This document shows, in pieces, positions 60,210 through 64,000 of a stretch of DNA of 64,000 nucleotides. The translations under genes were made by a program, and so were the position numbers. A model generated the notes under the pieces. The model searched no databases. It was not told the origin of the DNA and was given only the letters and a program-made list of their open reading frames with translations. The DNA is from Luidia sarsii (Eukaryota; Echinodermata; Asteroidea; Paxillosida; Luidiidae), in contig OX465114.1 in NCBI GenBank assembly GCA_949987565.1, positions 4,306,832 through 4,370,831 of the forward strand, given 5' to 3'. Each line of letters opens with the position of its first letter. Position 1 is the first letter of the stretch.

Positions 60210-61945
60210 TACGGGAACAGGTCAACTCGTGCCCAAACCGACTCGTACTCTGACCGACTCGTGCCCATTTTGGTCAACTCGTACCCGTGCCAACTCGTAC
60301 CCGTGCCAACTCGTACCCGCACCAACTCGTGCCCGCACCAACTCGTGCTCGCATAAAATAATGCACGGAGAACGAGTTGACTTGAATTCTAACTAACCTT
60401 TGTGAAGTGTCCAGTTATTATTAATTATAGGGGATCCAATGTGGGTGAATTTTCGGTTGGGTAATTTGTAATGTATCGCTGTGTTGTTGGTTTGTGAAAA
60501 TGATGGATTTCTGCTTTGTGCATAATGTTAAATTCTGCATGTGAATGAGGAAAAAAATGTCTTCGTGGTAATTTTAGCGAAACAATTAAACAAAATGATT
60601 GGATTGTCAGGTTGCAATTTAAATTAGTATTAACAAAAATTACCGTAGGTGTCTTCACTTGGACAAAATAAAAAAAATTATAACAAAATGGACACATTTT
60701 AACAACCAAGGAGCAAACAAAATAATTTATTTTTTTGAAAGAAAACTTTGACTGAACCGGGACTCGAACCCGAGACCTCTGGATTACCGTACCCGCGTTC
60801 TACCATCTGAGCTATCCAGCCCTTTGGAGGGTGGCGGTCCCATATCTCCAGGGATCTCGCCCCCGCTTTCAATCGATACGCAAAACAATTGCCCGACTGC
60901 TGTAGCCAGGTTTGCAACAATTGTTGTGCGTATCGGATGAAAGCCGGGCGAGATCCCTGGAGATATACGGCAGATCTAGGTTAATACTTCTGACTGGCGC
61001 CCCCACCACGGCAAAGAATAGTTGACTATTAAAAAAAAAATTAAAACGTTCCCAGTCAGTTTTCCTTTAATTGTTTGACTTTAAAATAATTTATTAATTT
61101 TAATAGCAAACTTAATCACGAGCACGAGTTGGTGCGGGTACGAGTTGGCGCGGGTACGAGTTGGTGCGGGTACGAGTTGGCGCGGGTACGAGTTGGTTGG
61201 GCACGAGTTTGCATGGGTACGAGTTGACTCGAATTCGGTACTACTACTAGTACTACTACTAGTAGCGCCACCTCGTACCCGCGCCAACTCGTACCCGCAC
61301 CAACCCGTGCTCCCGATTAAGTTTGCTATTAAAATTAATAAATTATTTTAAAGTCAAACAATTAAAGGAAAACTGACTGGGAACGTTTCTAACCATTTTT
61401 TGAAAATGTAAAATTTTTCTTTCAAAAAAATAAATTATTTTGTTTGCTCCTTGGTTGTTAAAATGTGTCCATTTTGTAATAATTTTGTCCAAGTGACACC
61501 TACGGTAATTTTGACCACACACACGTACGGACGCACTTATAAGCGGCAACATTAAAGTATTGATATTCTATTGTTGCTGATGGAGTTGCATTCGCGCTCT
61601 GAACAAAGCCCACGGTGTGCAGTGTAAGCGGTGACATGAAACACCTTTTTTTCAATTTTTCAATTTCACAAACCAACAACACAGCGATACAAATTACCCA
61701 ACCGAAAATTCCCCCATATTGGATCCCCTATAATAATAACTGGACACTCCACAAAGGTTTGTTAGAATTCAAGTCAACTCGTTCTCCGTGCATTATTTTA
61801 TGTTAGCACGAGTTGGTGCGGGCACGAGTTAGCACGGGAATGAGTTGGCACGGGTACGAGTTGACACGGGTACGAGTTGACCAAAATGGGCACGAGTTGG
61901 TCAGAGTACGAGTCGGTTTGGGTACGAGTTGACCTGTTTCCGTAT
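60210..61945. mobile_element. 1.7-kb foldback element built from CGAGTTGG(T/C)GCGGGTA arrays
   Basis: The left arm (60210-61240) and right arm (61262-61945) mirror each other around a TACTACTACTAGTA centre: outer GGAACAGGTCAACTCG / CGAGTTGACCTGTTTCC; ATGCACGGAGAACGAGTTGA; GTGTCCAGTTATTATTA; AGGGGATCCAAT; GACACATTTTAACAACCAAG; ATAATTTATTAATTTTAATA; and the 16-bp array. The left arm carries a SINE absent from the right. Part of the interior (60500-60640 versus 61520-61680) is not shared. No transposase. Confidence 0.75.
60738..61030 (-). mobile_element. tRNA-derived SINE, copy 4, inserted in the left foldback arm
   Basis: The minus-strand head at 60750-60821 is 72 nt: acceptor GGCTGGA pairing with TTCAGTC, A box TAGCTCAGATGG, B box GGTTCGAGTCC. 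The anticodon arm is not paired well and position 33 is not T, so it is a SINE head rather than a working tRNA gene. The tail contains inverted arms (60842-60890 and 60917-60965, CCAGGGATCTCGCCC...), probably a second, truncated copy in opposite orientation. The right foldback arm lacks this block. Confidence 0.7.
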
Positions 61946-62760
61946 CCTCCAGTAACCGGTTTTCGACGATATAAGGACTTTTCTTCAAAATGAACAATGT
62001 GGACGAAAGTATCACACTAAAAGAAGTCTCAGTCACTTTCTCCACACCACAGACTATTAGAATAATCATAGAGAAGGTTGATCAAGCCTGTCACTTTCGT
62101 AAGATTACCCGGTTTTGTTGACGTCCGCGGCGCACCGCGCAGTAAGCATCGTCACCTATTTTCGTCGGTGGTGTTTAGTAAGGTGTCCCAGTGCAGCCAA
62201 ATGCAAAATAAATTCTTAAAATAACTCAAAATGCTGTGTGGCACTGTAAAATTCTTCCCTGTATGTTTTTTTGTGTTCATCTTTGGGGTTTTTTTTCGAC
62301 ACTGCTTGTAACACTTTCCTCAAATCATTCATAATTTATGCTTAAAACGTACTGGTCTGGTTGATGTCTTCTTTTGTGACGTTTAAAAAAACGCAGTGGC
62401 TGTTGTTATGGCAGTCGTCCCTTTTGGTTCCCTGACCTGATTGTATTTCGTCAGCATTGCAGGCTGGTTGAGCCAGTCTATTAGCTGATAGTCTGGTTCC
62501 AAGAGCTAAACATCCTGACAAATACTGTGAAGTCAGGGAACCACACGGACGACTGCCGTAACAACAGCCACTGCGTTAAAAAAACTCCACAATCCTCTTT
62601 CTCACTGCTTCTTCAGTTATGACCTTTCCCAATGTCACTCCAGAGACTCCAGAGGTGTGGAGAAGGTGACTGAGACCTCTTTTAGTGTGATACTTTCGTC
62701 CACATTGTTCAGTTTGAAGAAAAGTTCTTATATCGTCGAAAACCGGTTACTGGAGGATAC
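61942..62760. repeat. 107-bp inverted repeats (61942-62048 / 62654-62760) enclosing a second hairpin
   Basis: GTATCCTCCAGTAACCGGTT ... GATATAAG ... GTGGACGAAAGTATCACACT ... CTCCACACC is mirrored at 62654-62760. Inside, 62384-62436 and 62532-62582 form another inverted pair (AACGCAGTGGCTGTTGTTA, GGCAGTCGTCC, GGTTCCCTGAC) with a different centre, suggesting one foldback inserted in another. The left arm abuts the 60210-61945 element. Confidence 0.75.
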
Positions 62761-62814
62761 ATGTATGTGGAGTATGGTGATATCACCGAATAGCCTGAAC
62801 CATGGAGGAATAAG

Positions 62815-62850
62815 TACTACTACTAGTACTACTAAGTACTAGTAGTAGTA
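62815..62850. repeat. (TAC)n/(TAG)n microsatellite
   Basis: TACTACTACTAGTACTAC then TAAGTACTAGTAGTAGTA, like the tracts at 60114-60201 and 61239-61265. Confidence 0.9.
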
Positions 62851-63495
62851 GGGTGCCTGAACACTACTCAACTATGCTGTTGAGGAATTATGAAGGCAAG
62901 TAGTAATTTAGCATGACTCCATAAGCTGTTCCTTGCTCGATGGCATGACCTGGCATGAGAGAGGCTGAATGTATCATGCTACGTTTCCATATATTTAATA
63001 AACCTTTTCGATGTTTGCAAAGCATCATGGGTATAGATGACAAACTCTCCGTAGTTTTATCGCACAACTCTATAGCGGAGTACCCTCAGGACTGTGGGGT
63101 TCTACGTATTCCACTGCTCTCCCGACCTGAACCCCACAGATAACTATGCTTTTTTCCTATAGGCTTCATTTGGCCCAAGATTTCTAGCAAATGTGGTTTA
63201 CATACCGAGCACCTGTGTGCAACTGTCCACGTGGCGAAAATGTGTCGATTTTCAAAAGAAAATTGGCAAAAACCTCCCAGTTCGGTCGCATGATTCAAAC
63301 GGCAGCGCCGCAACTGGCAGTCTGGTCCCCTGTAGTATGGTATAGCGGCTAGCTGCGAAGACGCACAGGGGACCAGACTTTACTGATGCTACGTATGTAG
63401 CAATGTTAAAGCCATTATTATTGCCACCAGTGCTAGTTCATTCACATCTGAAGACATTGCACCCTCCTTTTCCCACTAATACATGTATACATGTA
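62851..63495. other. Gene-free stretch
   Basis: No gene recognised. CAGTCTGGTCCCCTGT at about 63319 and its inverted counterpart ACAGGGGACCAGACT at 63366 form a small hairpin of unknown origin. Confidence 0.45.
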
Positions 63496-63579
63496 CAGTG
63501 GAACGTCGTTATAATGAACATCCCAGAATCCATGAAATTGTTCGGTATAGTGGTCGTTCGTTATAGCGACGTTCCACTG
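63496..63579. mobile_element. 84-bp miniature TA-flanked hairpin
   Basis: CAGTGGAACGTCGTTATAAT at the left mirrors CAGTGGAACGTCGCTATAAC read from the right end; TA flanks both sides (63494-63495, 63580-63581). The termini resemble pogo/Tigger-type GTTATAACG ends. The total length is barely two termini. Confidence 0.7.
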
Positions 63580-63581
63580 TA

Positions 63582-64000
63582 GTGCATACATGTACAATGT
63601 ATAGTGTATGTGCATACGTGTATATATACACATGTGATTGTGATGTGCTGTATCCCATGCACCTACTGCAGGGAAGCAATGGATTAACTGGCTTACCAAC
63701 TTTAACTTCTTCTTTTTAAAGTACTAAACATACATTATATACTTTCCAAAGAATGAAAAGCCCCTTCTGTTTTACACTAGTATTGATATTGAACATTTAT
63801 GTTTTTTCCGTTATTCAATACACGAACTTGTGACAAAAATGTGTGAATTGATAGACATTTACTCTTTTGGAAAAATAATTCACAGTTTAAAGGCAACTGG
63901 CATGACAGACGTTCATGTTCATGGGAATTCAACTGGAAGGAAAATAGATCTACACATGGCAGAAATCACAGCTAAAATGAGCACCAACAATGAAGACAAA
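63582..64000. other. Gene-free right edge
   Basis: AT-rich, with TACATGTACAATGTATAG and TGTATATATACACATGTG at 63590-63635. No coding evidence up to the window end. Confidence 0.45.

Noticed and set aside
60750..60821. A functional tRNA gene
   Set aside because: A and B boxes and a 7-bp acceptor exist, but the anticodon stem is broken, the base before the anticodon is not T, the D stem is weak, and it sits in a dispersed SINE.

Overview
The window is animal (metazoan) nuclear DNA. It holds one recognisable multi-exon gene with GT-AG introns. The rest is introns and intergenic sequence packed with DNA transposons, a tyrosine-recombinase retroelement end, tRNA-derived SINEs and large tandem repeats. 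The gene family (DBHS, i.e. NONO/SFPQ/PSPC1/NonA) is animal-specific. The mix of Kolobok-, piggyBac-, hAT-, pogo-, Tc1/mariner-, MULE- and DIRS-like remains, plus very frequent ACATGTAC words, suggests a marine invertebrate (echinoderm, hemichordate, amphioxus or mollusc type). I cannot name the species from sequence alone. There are no prokaryotic operons or CRISPR arrays.

Layout. 1-1127: 3' end of a DIRS-type element with the C-terminal part of its tyrosine recombinase and an 89-bp perfect inverted repeat. 1128-5671: no gene seen. 5672-6905: two TTAA-flanked elements back to back, the second a Kolobok/T2-like element carrying a THAP zinc-finger fragment. 7498-11222: a candidate composite element with about 50-bp inverted ends around a 65-67-bp minisatellite that was split by a Tc1/mariner-like insertion. 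14299-15095: two more copies (one partial) of the first TTAA family. 18.6-32.1 kb: SINEs and six different tandem arrays (56, 21, 98, about 35-51, 14 and 37/38 bp units). Long reading frames over these arrays are by-products of the repeats.

34.9-58.5 kb, minus strand: a nine-exon DBHS gene that I assembled by hand into a 631-residue protein: charged N-terminal region, RRM1, RRM2, NOPS, long coiled coil, and a Gln/Gly/Arg-rich tail ending RARHY. Every junction keeps frame. Its introns host a 2.3-kb element with CCGTAAATTCCCGCG ends, a hAT element with a perfect 8-bp target duplication, pogo/Tigger-like elements and a foldback MULE-like element with 9-bp duplications.

58.6-64 kb: intergenic sequence beyond the gene's 5' end, dominated by very large hairpin (foldback) structures built from a CGAGTTGGTGCGGGTA-type repeat, a SINE inserted in one arm, (TAC)n/(TAG)n tracts, and an 84-bp miniature TA-flanked hairpin.

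The window shows layered transposon and satellite turnover around one conserved nuclear RNA-binding-protein gene. I do not see a clearly new enzymatic system. The best candidates for undescribed biology are the satellite-carrying composite element at 7.5-11.2 kb and the foldback family at 60.2-61.9 kb.
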